Position numbers and translations under genes: made by a program
DNA from: Microbacterium sp. PM5
GTDB lineage: Bacteria; Actinomycetota; Actinomycetes; Actinomycetales; Microbacteriaceae
Length of the DNA: 64,000 nucleotides
Reading direction: 5' to 3'
Assembly (NCBI RefSeq): GCF_003293595.1
Contig: NZ_CP022162.1
Coordinates: 2,463,799-2,527,798, forward strand
Shown here: positions 17,097 through 24,700 of the stretch, piece after piece
How positions within the stretch are numbered: the stretch's first letter is position 1
Layout of the letters: the number at the start of each line of letters is the position of its first letter
Notes under the pieces: model-generated
Database searches by the model: none
The model's input: only the letters and a program-made list of their open reading frames with translations
What the model was told of the DNA's origin: nothing

Positions 17097-17912
17097 ATGG
17101 ACGACTCGCGCCCGACCGGAACCGACCTTCTGCGCCAGATCGTGGTCATCTCCACGGTGGTCTTCATGATCATCGCCGCGATGGTGGGCACGGGGCTGTT
17201 CGGCGGCACCAATGTGCGTGAGCTGCAGGGCGGGGCGCTGGATGCCGATGCCACCGTGCTCGCGCCGGCGACGCCGGCTTTCTCGATCTGGTCGGTCGTC
17301 TACGTGCTGATGATCGCGTACACGATCTGGCAGGCGCTGCCGGGCCAGCGCGCGCGGGAGCGTCAGCGCCGCGCCGGGTGGTGGATCGCCATCACCGCCG
17401 TGCTGAACGGCGCGTGGCTGTTGACGGCACAGTTCCTCACCCTTCCGCTGACCGTGCTCGCGATCGTGCTGCTCCTGGTGGCTTTGGGGGCGACGCTGCG
17501 CGTCCTCGTCCACACGTCGGCCGAGACGTGGAGCGATCGCCTGTTCATGGACGCGACCGTCGGCATCCATCTCGGGTGGGTGAGCCTGGCCACCGTCGCG
17601 AACATCACGGCGTGGCTGGCCGCTGAGGTCGTCGCGCCGATGGACGCCGACGCTCAGCAGCTCTGGGGGGTGATCGTGCTCGTGGTGGTCGCCCTCGTCG
17701 GCATCGCGATCGCGTTCGGCACCGGCGGGCGCATCACTCCTGCGCTCGCGATGTCGTGGGGGCTCGTGTGGATCGGTGTGGCGCGCAGCAGCGGTGAGCC
17801 GCACGCGCCGGCGGTCGCCACGGCCGCCTTCGTCGTGGCCGCCGTCATCATGATCGCCGCCGTCGCCGCGGCCCTGCGGCGACGGGCGGTGGCCGCGACG
17901 ATCGGCGATTGA
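17097..17912 (+). CDS. Polytopic membrane protein, TspO/MBR-like (tryptophan-rich sensory)
   Basis: 271 residues with about seven or eight hydrophobic segments. Features typical of the TspO-like superfamily are TPAFSIWSVVYVLMIAYTIWQAL early in the core, the NGAWLLTAQF and LGWVSLATVANITAWL helices, and a general richness in Trp. Members bind tetrapyrroles or act in stress signalling, but this long version is uncharacterised. The start ATG has TACCTT ending 7 nt before it and no Shine-Dalgarno, so the mRNA is probably leaderless. The stop is 20 nt from the convergent glutamine amidotransferase gene. Confidence 0.7.
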   Translation: MDDSRPTGTDLLRQIVVISTVVFMIIAAMVGTGLFGGTNVRELQGGALDADATVLAPATPAFSIWSVVYVLMIAYTIWQALPGQRARERQRRAGWWIAITAVLNGAWLLTAQFLTLPLTVLAIVLLLVALGATLRVLVHTSAETWSDRLFMDATVGIHLGWVSLATVANITAWLAAEVVAPMDADAQQLWGVIVLVVVALVGIAIAFGTGGRITPALAMSWGLVWIGVARSSGEPHAPAVATAAFVVAAVIMIAAVAAALRRRAVAATIGD

Positions 17913-17932
17913 ACGGTGCGGGCGCGGCCCGC

Positions 17933-18658
17933 TCAGAAGGTCTGCGAGAAGGCGCGGAGGATCCGCACCGGCTCGGTGAGAGACGCGGCGAGCACCCGCG
18001 CGGCGACGCGATCGAAGTCGTTCGCTGCGAAGTAGCCGTCGTCGCGGTAGACGGCCATGCGCTCGGTGAACGCCCGGCCGGTGGGTTCGGGGTGGAACTG
18101 GGTCGCGTAGAGCGTTTCGCCGAGCCGATAGGCCTGAACGGGGCAGGCGTCGTTGGTCGCCAGCAGCACGGCGCCCTCGGGGAGGCGCCCGGTGCCTTCC
18201 TTGTGCGCCGTCAGTGCCGCGAACGTCGACGCGAGACCCCCGAAGAGGCGATCCTGCTGGGCGTCCGCGGTCAGTGTGACCGTGGTCGGTCCGGTGTCCT
18301 CCGGGTACGCCCGGGTCACCTCGCCGCCGAGCGCGCGCGTCGCGACGCCGATGCCGTAGCACGTGAACAGTGCGGCGGTCTCGCCGGATGCCGCGGCCTG
18401 CGCCAGGTGGGCGAGGTCGCCCTCCAGGCGCCGCTGCGCATCGGTCTTGGCCGACTCGGGATCGGTCACGTTGAAGGGACTGCCGCCCACAACGGCACCG
18501 CGCCAGCGTCGGGCCGCGTCGGCGGGCCACGGGTCGCGCACGAGATCCCAGCGTTCCAACTCCTTCTCGTCCAGGCGCATCGCCTGACGGAATGATTCGT
18601 ACTCGGCCGCTGCCGCACCCTGCTGCGGGCGGGCGCACACGTAGACGAGGGGAGACAT
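17933..18658 (-). CDS. Class I glutamine amidotransferase-like protein
   Basis: 241 residues. The catalytic Cys is in LFTCYGIG (Cys100) and the His/Glu pair in ATQFHPEP (His189, Glu191), so the GATase triad is intact. The family releases ammonia from glutamine (or another amide) for a synthase partner; no synthase is encoded nearby, and this stand-alone type resembles the GMP-synthase-subunit-like proteins such as YfeJ. Upstream on its strand TAGACT ends exactly 6 nt before the ATG, again a leaderless arrangement. Confidence 0.85.
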   Translation of the reverse strand: MSPLVYVCARPQQGAAAAEYESFRQAMRLDEKELERWDLVRDPWPADAARRWRGAVVGGSPFNVTDPESAKTDAQRRLEGDLAHLAQAAASGETAALFTCYGIGVATRALGGEVTRAYPEDTGPTTVTLTADAQQDRLFGGLASTFAALTAHKEGTGRLPEGAVLLATNDACPVQAYRLGETLYATQFHPEPTGRAFTERMAVYRDDGYFAANDFDRVAARVLAASLTEPVRILRAFSQTF

Positions 18659-18708
18659 GTCGAGAGTCTAGGCGGGCGTGCTTCGAGGGGGCAGGTGTGT
18701 GACGTCGC

Positions 18709-19497
18709 TCACCGCGACGAGTTGGCGGTGCGCCCGCGGACGATGCCGATGAAGGTCTCGACGAACGCAGCGGCCGTGGCGTCCGGTCCCGTCGCCGGAG
18801 CGGCCGCCCACGCCAGAGCGATGCTCGAGGTCGGTCCGTCGGTGAGCGGGCGGTGCGCGGCATCCTTCCGGTGGTGCAGCCGCGCCAGCGACATGGGGAC
18901 GATCACGATTCCCGCGCCGGATGCTGCGATGGCGATGGCGTCGGCGACGGTCTCCGGCGCAGCGAAGCGAGGGGTCTCGCCGCCTGGTACCTCGAGCTCC
19001 AGGGGCGGATGCTGCGGAACGATGATCACCTCTCCGCTCAGATCGGCGAGGGTCAGCTCGTCCGCGGCGGTGAGATGGGAGTCGGCCGCGCAGACGACCA
19101 CGGGCACTTCGTCGTACAGACGGATGACGTGCAGGTCGGTGCGATCGATCGGCAGACGCACGAGAGCCGCGTCGACCGTGGCCGTCGTCAGTGCCTGCCG
19201 TTGGTCGGCGATGCTCAACGGCGCGAGCTCGAGGGCTACGTGCGGCATCCGCTCACGCCAGGTGCCGATCCACTTTCCCGGAGTGGCGCCTTCGATCGCG
19301 CCGAGGCGGAAGCGGCCGCGCGCAGGTTCGGGCGCCGTCGACGTTGCCGGTTTCGGGCTTGCCCCCTTCGGCGCCCCACCGGTGCCGGCAGTGCCCTTCT
19401 TCGTCCCATTCTTCTGAGGCGAGCGGCGAGCGGATGCCGAGGGCCGCGCGGGCCTGCCGGGTCGCCCGCCCGTTCCTCCCGTTCCGCGTCCGGCCAT
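18709..19497 (-). CDS. LysR-type substrate-binding domain protein lacking the HTH domain
   Basis: 262 residues. The last 175 form a LysR-type inducer-binding (periplasmic-binding-like) domain: RFRLGAIEGATPGKW, DLSGEVIIVPQHPP, VADAIAIAASGAGIVIVPMS. Instead of the usual winged helix, residues 1-85 are a low-complexity Gly/Pro/Arg/Lys stretch (for example GGRPGRPARPSASARR). It may sense a ligand without being a normal repressor, or bind DNA through the basic tail. TACGCT lies 7 nt before the chosen ATG; upstream in-frame starts would only add non-conserved sequence. HTH-less LysR domain proteins are common in Micrococcales. Confidence 0.8.
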   Translation of the reverse strand: MAGRGTGGTGGRPGRPARPSASARRSPQKNGTKKGTAGTGGAPKGASPKPATSTAPEPARGRFRLGAIEGATPGKWIGTWRERMPHVALELAPLSIADQRQALTTATVDAALVRLPIDRTDLHVIRLYDEVPVVVCAADSHLTAADELTLADLSGEVIIVPQHPPLELEVPGGETPRFAAPETVADAIAIAASGAGIVIVPMSLARLHHRKDAAHRPLTDGPTSSIALAWAAAPATGPDATAAAFVETFIGIVRGRTANSSR

Positions 19498-19531
19498 GCA
19501 GGCCAGCGTATCCCGCCGACGATGAGAGAGT

Positions 19532-19939
19532 TCAGGCGGCCAGGCGAAGGCCTCGGCGATCCGTTGCGACGCGCTCGCCGTCGGCGATCTGCTCATCGTC
19601 GCCGATGAGCGATCCGCCCGCCACGCGCGCGTGCGCGCCGACCACGGTGCGAACGCCGATCTTGGCGCGAGGGCCGATCGCGGCGCCCGATCCGATGTGC
19701 GCGTGCGGGGCGATCTCCACGTCCGGCCCGATCACGGCATCCGGTTCGATCCACGCGCCGCGGCCGATGTGAGCACCCGCGGCGATCTGCGCACCCGGTT
19801 CGACATACGCGCCCGCTTCGACCAGCGCAGAGGCGTGCACCTTCGCGCCGTTGGCGATCAGGCCGCGGCCGTTGACGTGCTTGCGATAGCGCAGCGTCTG
19901 CCCACGCTCGTCTTCGATGTCGATGTAGTTCTTACCCAC
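19532..19939 (-). CDS. Left-handed beta-helix (hexapeptide repeat) protein
   Basis: 135 residues. After a 30-residue lead (GKNYIDIEDERGQTLRYRKH), at least ten hexapeptide repeats of the [LIV]-G-x4 kind run from residue 31 to about 118 (VHASALVEAGAYVEPGAQIA and so on), the fold of trimeric acyltransferases and gamma-carbonic anhydrases. The catalytic His expected in acyltransferases is not clear, so it may be a scaffold. The GTG start has a perfect AGGAGG 5 nt upstream, unusual here where many neighbours appear leaderless. It is divergent from the YitT gene. Confidence 0.75.
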   Translation of the reverse strand: MGKNYIDIEDERGQTLRYRKHVNGRGLIANGAKVHASALVEAGAYVEPGAQIAAGAHIGRGAWIEPDAVIGPDVEIAPHAHIGSGAAIGPRAKIGVRTVVGAHARVAGGSLIGDDEQIADGERVATDRRGLRLAA

Positions 19940-20028
19940 GAATCCCTCCTGGTATCCGCAACGGTGGCGACCGTCGGATCATTCCCACGGCCGGTCCGAT
20001 GACGCCGAGTCGCACGCGGCTTGCGAAG

Positions 20029-20691
20029 ATGGATGCCGTGACCATCCCCGCGGACCCCGACCCGACGACCGGTCCCACCCTTGTCTTCGAAGCCAAGACC
20101 CAGGACCACTCGGTCGCGGAGGACATTCTCGGCATCCTCACAGGAACGTTCCTGGTCTCCCTGGGGCTGCACCTGCTGCACGCGGCCGGGGCGGTCACGG
20201 GCGGCACCGCCGGTCTCTCGCTGCTGCTGGGCTACGCCACGGGGTGGCCCTTCTGGATCCTGTTCGCCGCCGTCAACCTGCCGTTCGCGCTGCTCGCCGT
20301 GTGGCGGCGCGGCTGGGACTTCACGATCCGCACGATCGTCTGCATCGCACTGGTCTCCGGGCTCGCCCCGCTGCACGACGCGCTCTTCCCGATCAGCGGT
20401 CTCCAGCCGCTGTACGGCACCCTCGCGGGCAACCTGCTCGCCGGTGTCGGGGTACTGATCCTCTTCCGCCACCGCGGCAGCGTCGGCGGCATCAACATCG
20501 TCGGCCTCGAGATCCAGGACCGCACCGGTTTCCGCGCGGGGTGGACGATGATGATCTTCGACGTGCTGATCGTGGCGCTGGCGCTGCTGGTGGTCCCCTG
20601 GCCGAACGTGGTGATGAGCGCCGTCGGCGCGATCCTCCTCAACCTCGTGCTCGCCCTCAACCACCGCCCGGGCCGCTACCTCGGCCGCTGA
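20029..20691 (+). CDS. YitT-family membrane protein
   Basis: 220 residues, five or six transmembrane segments, with the early motif GGTAGLSLLLGYATGWPFWI that marks the YitT/DUF161 membrane domain and the later GSVGGINIVGLEIQDRTG stretch. The family is widespread and possibly a transporter, but no substrate is established. Start choice is uncertain: ATG 20029, GTG 20038 (GAAGAT ends 7 nt before it) and ATG 19999 are all in frame, and none has a Shine-Dalgarno. The conserved part begins well after all three. Confidence 0.85.
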   Translation: MDAVTIPADPDPTTGPTLVFEAKTQDHSVAEDILGILTGTFLVSLGLHLLHAAGAVTGGTAGLSLLLGYATGWPFWILFAAVNLPFALLAVWRRGWDFTIRTIVCIALVSGLAPLHDALFPISGLQPLYGTLAGNLLAGVGVLILFRHRGSVGGINIVGLEIQDRTGFRAGWTMMIFDVLIVALALLVVPWPNVVMSAVGAILLNLVLALNHRPGRYLGR

Positions 20692-20905
20692 CACCGCGGT
20701 ATCTTCCGTCGCCGCCGGGCCGGCGCGCGCCGCGTGGCTGGTGGCCCGCGCCGCACCGGATGCGGAGTCTGGCAACGGATGCGGAGGAGCGGATGCCGCG
20801 GCATCCGATTCTGTTGCAGTGATCCGATTCTGTTGAGGCGCGCTGGCAGGCGCCGACGTGGTGGCCGTCGCCGCCGGGCTGGCGGCGCGGGGCGAGTGGG
20901 CGCGG
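20692..20905. repeat. Repeat-rich intergenic region between convergent genes
   Basis: No gene is seen in these 214 nt between the convergent yitT-like and nei genes. It holds two near copies of GTCGCCGCCGGGC (20708 and 20867), a tandem pair of ATCCGATTCTGTTG (20802 and 20822), GGATGCGGAG-type words at 20758-20786, and a perfect 16-nt palindrome GGATGCCGCGGCATCC (20791-20806). It looks like the remains of one or more palindromic intergenic repeats; bidirectional termination is possible. Confidence 0.5.
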
Positions 20906-21679
20906 TCAGCTCTGGCAGCGGGGGCACCAGAACACGATGCGCTCGCTGGTCTGCGTGGCACCCAGCTCGGTGCGGCGGATCGGCGTGCCGCAGCGCAGGC
21001 ACGGCTTGCGCTCTCGGCGGTAGACCCAGTTCTGCCGACCGGGACGGGTGTCACCGGTGAACGTCCGCGACGCGCGATCGCGGTTGGCGCGGATCATCCG
21101 CGCGGCCGTCTCGACGAGCCCGGCCGCATCCACGGCGGCGGCCGGCGTGGTGGGAAGAATGCCGCGGACGAACAGCAGCTCGTTGGCGTACTCGTTTCCC
21201 AATCCGGCAAGGTTGCGCTGATCGAGGATCGCGACGTGAACGGCCCGCTCGTCGGCGAGGATGCGCCGTGCCGCCTCCTCGGCGTCCCAATCCGGGCCGA
21301 GCAGATCGGGACCGAGGTGGCCGACCAGCTGGTCCTCGTCGGCGGTGGCGACGAGGTCGACCATCGCGATCTCGAAGCCCACGGCATCGACGGCCGCGGT
21401 GCCGACGATCGCGCGGGCCTGATAGGCCGGAGCCCGCCAGCGTTCGCCGCGCCCGAACACCATCCAGCGTCCTTCCATCTTCAGATGCGAGTGCAGGGTG
21501 AACCCGCCGATGCGCATCAGCAGATGCTTGCCCCGCGGCACGACCTCGTGCACCACCTCGCCGGTCAGATCGGCCGTGGCGTGGCGTGGCACGCGCAGGT
21601 CGAACCGGACGACCTCGGCACCGGCGAGCGCCTCGTGCAACCGTCGCGCCGTGCGGAAGACGGTGTCGCCCTCAGGCAT
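20906..21679 (-). CDS. nei: Fpg/Nei-family DNA glycosylase (endonuclease VIII-like)
   Basis: 257 residues. The N-terminus PEGDT gives the catalytic proline (after Met removal) and Glu of Fpg/Nei enzymes, which excise oxidised bases and nick the abasic site. KGKHLL-type helix region is represented by PRGKHLLMRI, then the H2TH domain around DQRNLAGLGNEYANELL, and a C-terminal zinc finger CLRCG...CPRC in the last 32 residues. The Asp-containing PEGDT start and overall pattern fit actinobacterial Nei rather than Fpg (MutM has PELPE). It lies directly downstream of lhr on the same strand, 33 nt apart, a conserved repair pair. Confidence 0.93.
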   Translation of the reverse strand: MPEGDTVFRTARRLHEALAGAEVVRFDLRVPRHATADLTGEVVHEVVPRGKHLLMRIGGFTLHSHLKMEGRWMVFGRGERWRAPAYQARAIVGTAAVDAVGFEIAMVDLVATADEDQLVGHLGPDLLGPDWDAEEAARRILADERAVHVAILDQRNLAGLGNEYANELLFVRGILPTTPAAAVDAAGLVETAARMIRANRDRASRTFTGDTRPGRQNWVYRRERKPCLRCGTPIRRTELGATQTSERIVFWCPRCQS

Positions 21680-21712
21680 GAGCGGCTCCCGACGAGCGCG
21701 CGGACAGCCGCC

Positions 21713-24700
21713 TCATCGCTGCCGTCGCAGGGTGAGGCCACGGCTGGACTCGACGAAGCCTGCGCTCTGCAGGGCGCGCCCGGACGCAGTGCCGTACACG
21801 AACGCCCCGGACACCTGCTCGACCGTGAGCGTGTCGAGGCGATGGGTGCGCGCCGTGGCCACCAGGCTCGCGGCAGCGGCGGCCAGCACCTCGTCGTCGT
21901 CGCTGAACACGAGCGCCGACCGGCCGCCGCGTTCGAGGTAGAACACCAGCTCGCCGTCGACCAGCGTGACGAGTCCGCCGGCTTTGCGCCCGGGACGATG
22001 CGAGACGCCGTCGAGCGCCGGCCAGGCCAGTGCGGCGCCGTACGGGTTCGCCGGATCGGTCGCCGCGAGCGTGACGGCGCGACGCGGCGGCGGGTCGGCG
22101 AGAGCGGCGTACTCACGGAGGCGATCGACGGTGGCGGATGCCGCGAACTGCGCGGCCCCGAGCTTCTCGATGAAGTAGCCGCGGCGGCAGTGCCCGGCAT
22201 CCTCGAATCCGGCGAGCACGCGGTAGGCCTGTGCAAACCCTCCGGGGACGGCCTCGGCCTGCACGCTGCCGCGCGTCACGACGCCGTAGCGCTCCAGGAG
22301 CAGGCTCGCCGAGGCCGTCGCCCGCAGCGCGCCATCGGCAGACGGCTCGGGCAGCAGCGACCATCGTCCGCCGGCCATCGGCGCGCGCGGTGCGGCGGTG
22401 CGCGTGGCGGCCAGGGTCGTGGGGATGGAGGTCCCCCGGAACATGCGGGCGCGGGGAGCACGTCTCGCGGTGCGATGCGCCTGCGAGCCTCCGGCGAGCA
22501 GACCGCGAACGGGCGCGAAGGTGTCGTTGGTCACCCGTCCCGTCCAGGCGAGGTTCCAGAGCGCATCGATGACCGCCTGCTCGCTGGTCGCCTGCGTCAT
22601 CGCTGCCAGCTGGCCGGCGAAGAACGCGCCGCCGGCGCGGAGGGCGTCGATGATGCGCTGCTCCGTGTCGGAGGGTGCCTCCGGGTCTTCCGCCGGGGTG
22701 AGGGTGAGGGCCACGGTGTCGGCGGGGTGAAGGGCGATCCACCCGTCGCGGCCGGGCAACGAGCCGTGACCCGACCAGACGACGTCGCCGGTCGAGGTGA
22801 GCTCGTCGAGCATCGCCGGTGTGTAGTCGCTCACCCGCAGCGGCAGGATCAACGACTCCCACGCGCTGGCGGGAAGCGGTACGCCCGCGAGCTGCTCGAT
22901 GACGGCGAGGACGCCGTCGACACCCTCGAGCGGGCGTCCGCCGGCCGCGCCCGCGATGTGCTGCCAGGCGGGGAGGAAGCGGGCGTACGAGGCCGGCGTC
23001 ACCGGTTCGACGGTGCCGCGGATCGCGGCGAGCGAGCGCAGGCGCAGACGTCGCAGCACCTCGCTGTCGCACCATTCCAGGTCGTCGATGCCGGCGCGGG
23101 AACCGCCCTCGTCGTCGGTCATCGATCGCGGGGCGGCCCCCTCGGGCAGGAAGAAGCCGCTCGCCACGCGCCCTTGCGACTCCAGCCGTTGCAGCGTCTG
23201 GCGGGCGACGGCGCCGCCGACGCCGAGCCGCCGTGCGACATCGGCCGTGCGGAACGGGCCGTGGGTGCGCGCGTAGCGCGCGACGAGGTCGGCGAGGGGG
23301 TCGGCGACGGGCTCGAGGAAGGCGAGCGGAATGCCGACGGGCAGCGCGGCGCCCAGAGCATCGCGGAGCCGCCCGGCGTCCTCGATGGCCGCGACCCGCT
23401 CGACACCGCCGACACTCACACGGATCGCCCGACGTGCCGCGACGAGCTGATCGAGGAATGCGGATGCCGCGCCGTGCGCGCCCGCGTCGCTCTCGGCATC
23501 CGTCGGGGACGGTGCCACACCCGCAGACGCGTCCTGCGACTGCGTGGTCGGTGGGGCCAGTCGCGCCGCGACCTCGATCGCGTCGAGCGGTCCGAGAAGG
23601 CGCAGCAGGTCGGCGACGCCCTCCAGCCCGCGCACGCGCCGCGACGGGTCCAGTCGCTGCGCCTCGCGCTCGAACTGCGCGATCACGGCCGGGTCGAGCA
23701 ACTCCCGCATCTCGACCTTGCCGAGCAGCTCGCCGAGCAGGGCGGGGTCGACCGACAGAGCGGCCGCGCGACGCTCGGCGAGGGGCGAGTCGCCCTCGTA
23801 CATGAAGGCGCCGACGTAGCCGAACAGCAGATCGCGGGCGAACGGCGAGGGGGTGCTCGTGGTGGTCTCGACCAGCCGGATCCGGCGGTCGCCGATGGAG
23901 CGGGCGATGCGCAGCAGCGCAGGGAGGTCGTAGACGTCCTGGAGGACTTCGCGCAGCGTCTCGAGGATGATCGGGAACGTCGGGTGGTTCTTGGCCACCT
24001 CCAGCAGCTGGGCCGACTTCTGGCGCTGCTGCCACAGCGGCGACCTCTTGTTCGGGTTCAGACGGGGCAGCAGCAGCGCGCGTGCGGCGCACTCGCGGAA
24101 CCGGGAGGCGAACAGCGCCGAGCCGCCGACCTCGTCGGTGACGAGTTGTTCGAGCTCGTCCGGCTCGAAGACGAACAGTTCTGCGCCGGGCGGCTCGCTC
24201 TCGGCATCCGGCACCCGCGCGATGATGCCGTCGTCGCTGGCGACCGCCGAGCCCTCGACGCCCAGCCGCTCCCGGATGCGCGCATTGACGGCCAGCGCCC
24301 ACGGGGCGTGGACATGCATGCCGTACGGGGAATGCAAGATGATCCGCCAGTCGCCGACCTCGTCGCGCGAGCGCTCGACGGTCAGCGTGCGGTCGGTCGG
24401 GAGGCTTCCGGTGGCCTCCTTCTGCTCGTCGAGATAGGCCAGCAGGTTGCCGATCGCGTTGTCGTCGAGGCCCGATTCCCGCAGACGCGCCGTCGCCTTC
24501 TCGGCATCCGCTCCCGCCACCTCACGCGAGAACCGGCCGAGGGCTTCGCCCAGCTCGGCGGGCCGGCCGAGCCCGTCGCCGTGCCAGAACGGCAGCTTTC
24601 CAGGCTGACCGAACGCGGGCAGGACGTTGACGCGGTCGTGCGTGATCTCCACGATGCGCCAGCTTGTGGTGCCGAGCGTGAACACGTCGTTCACGCGCGA

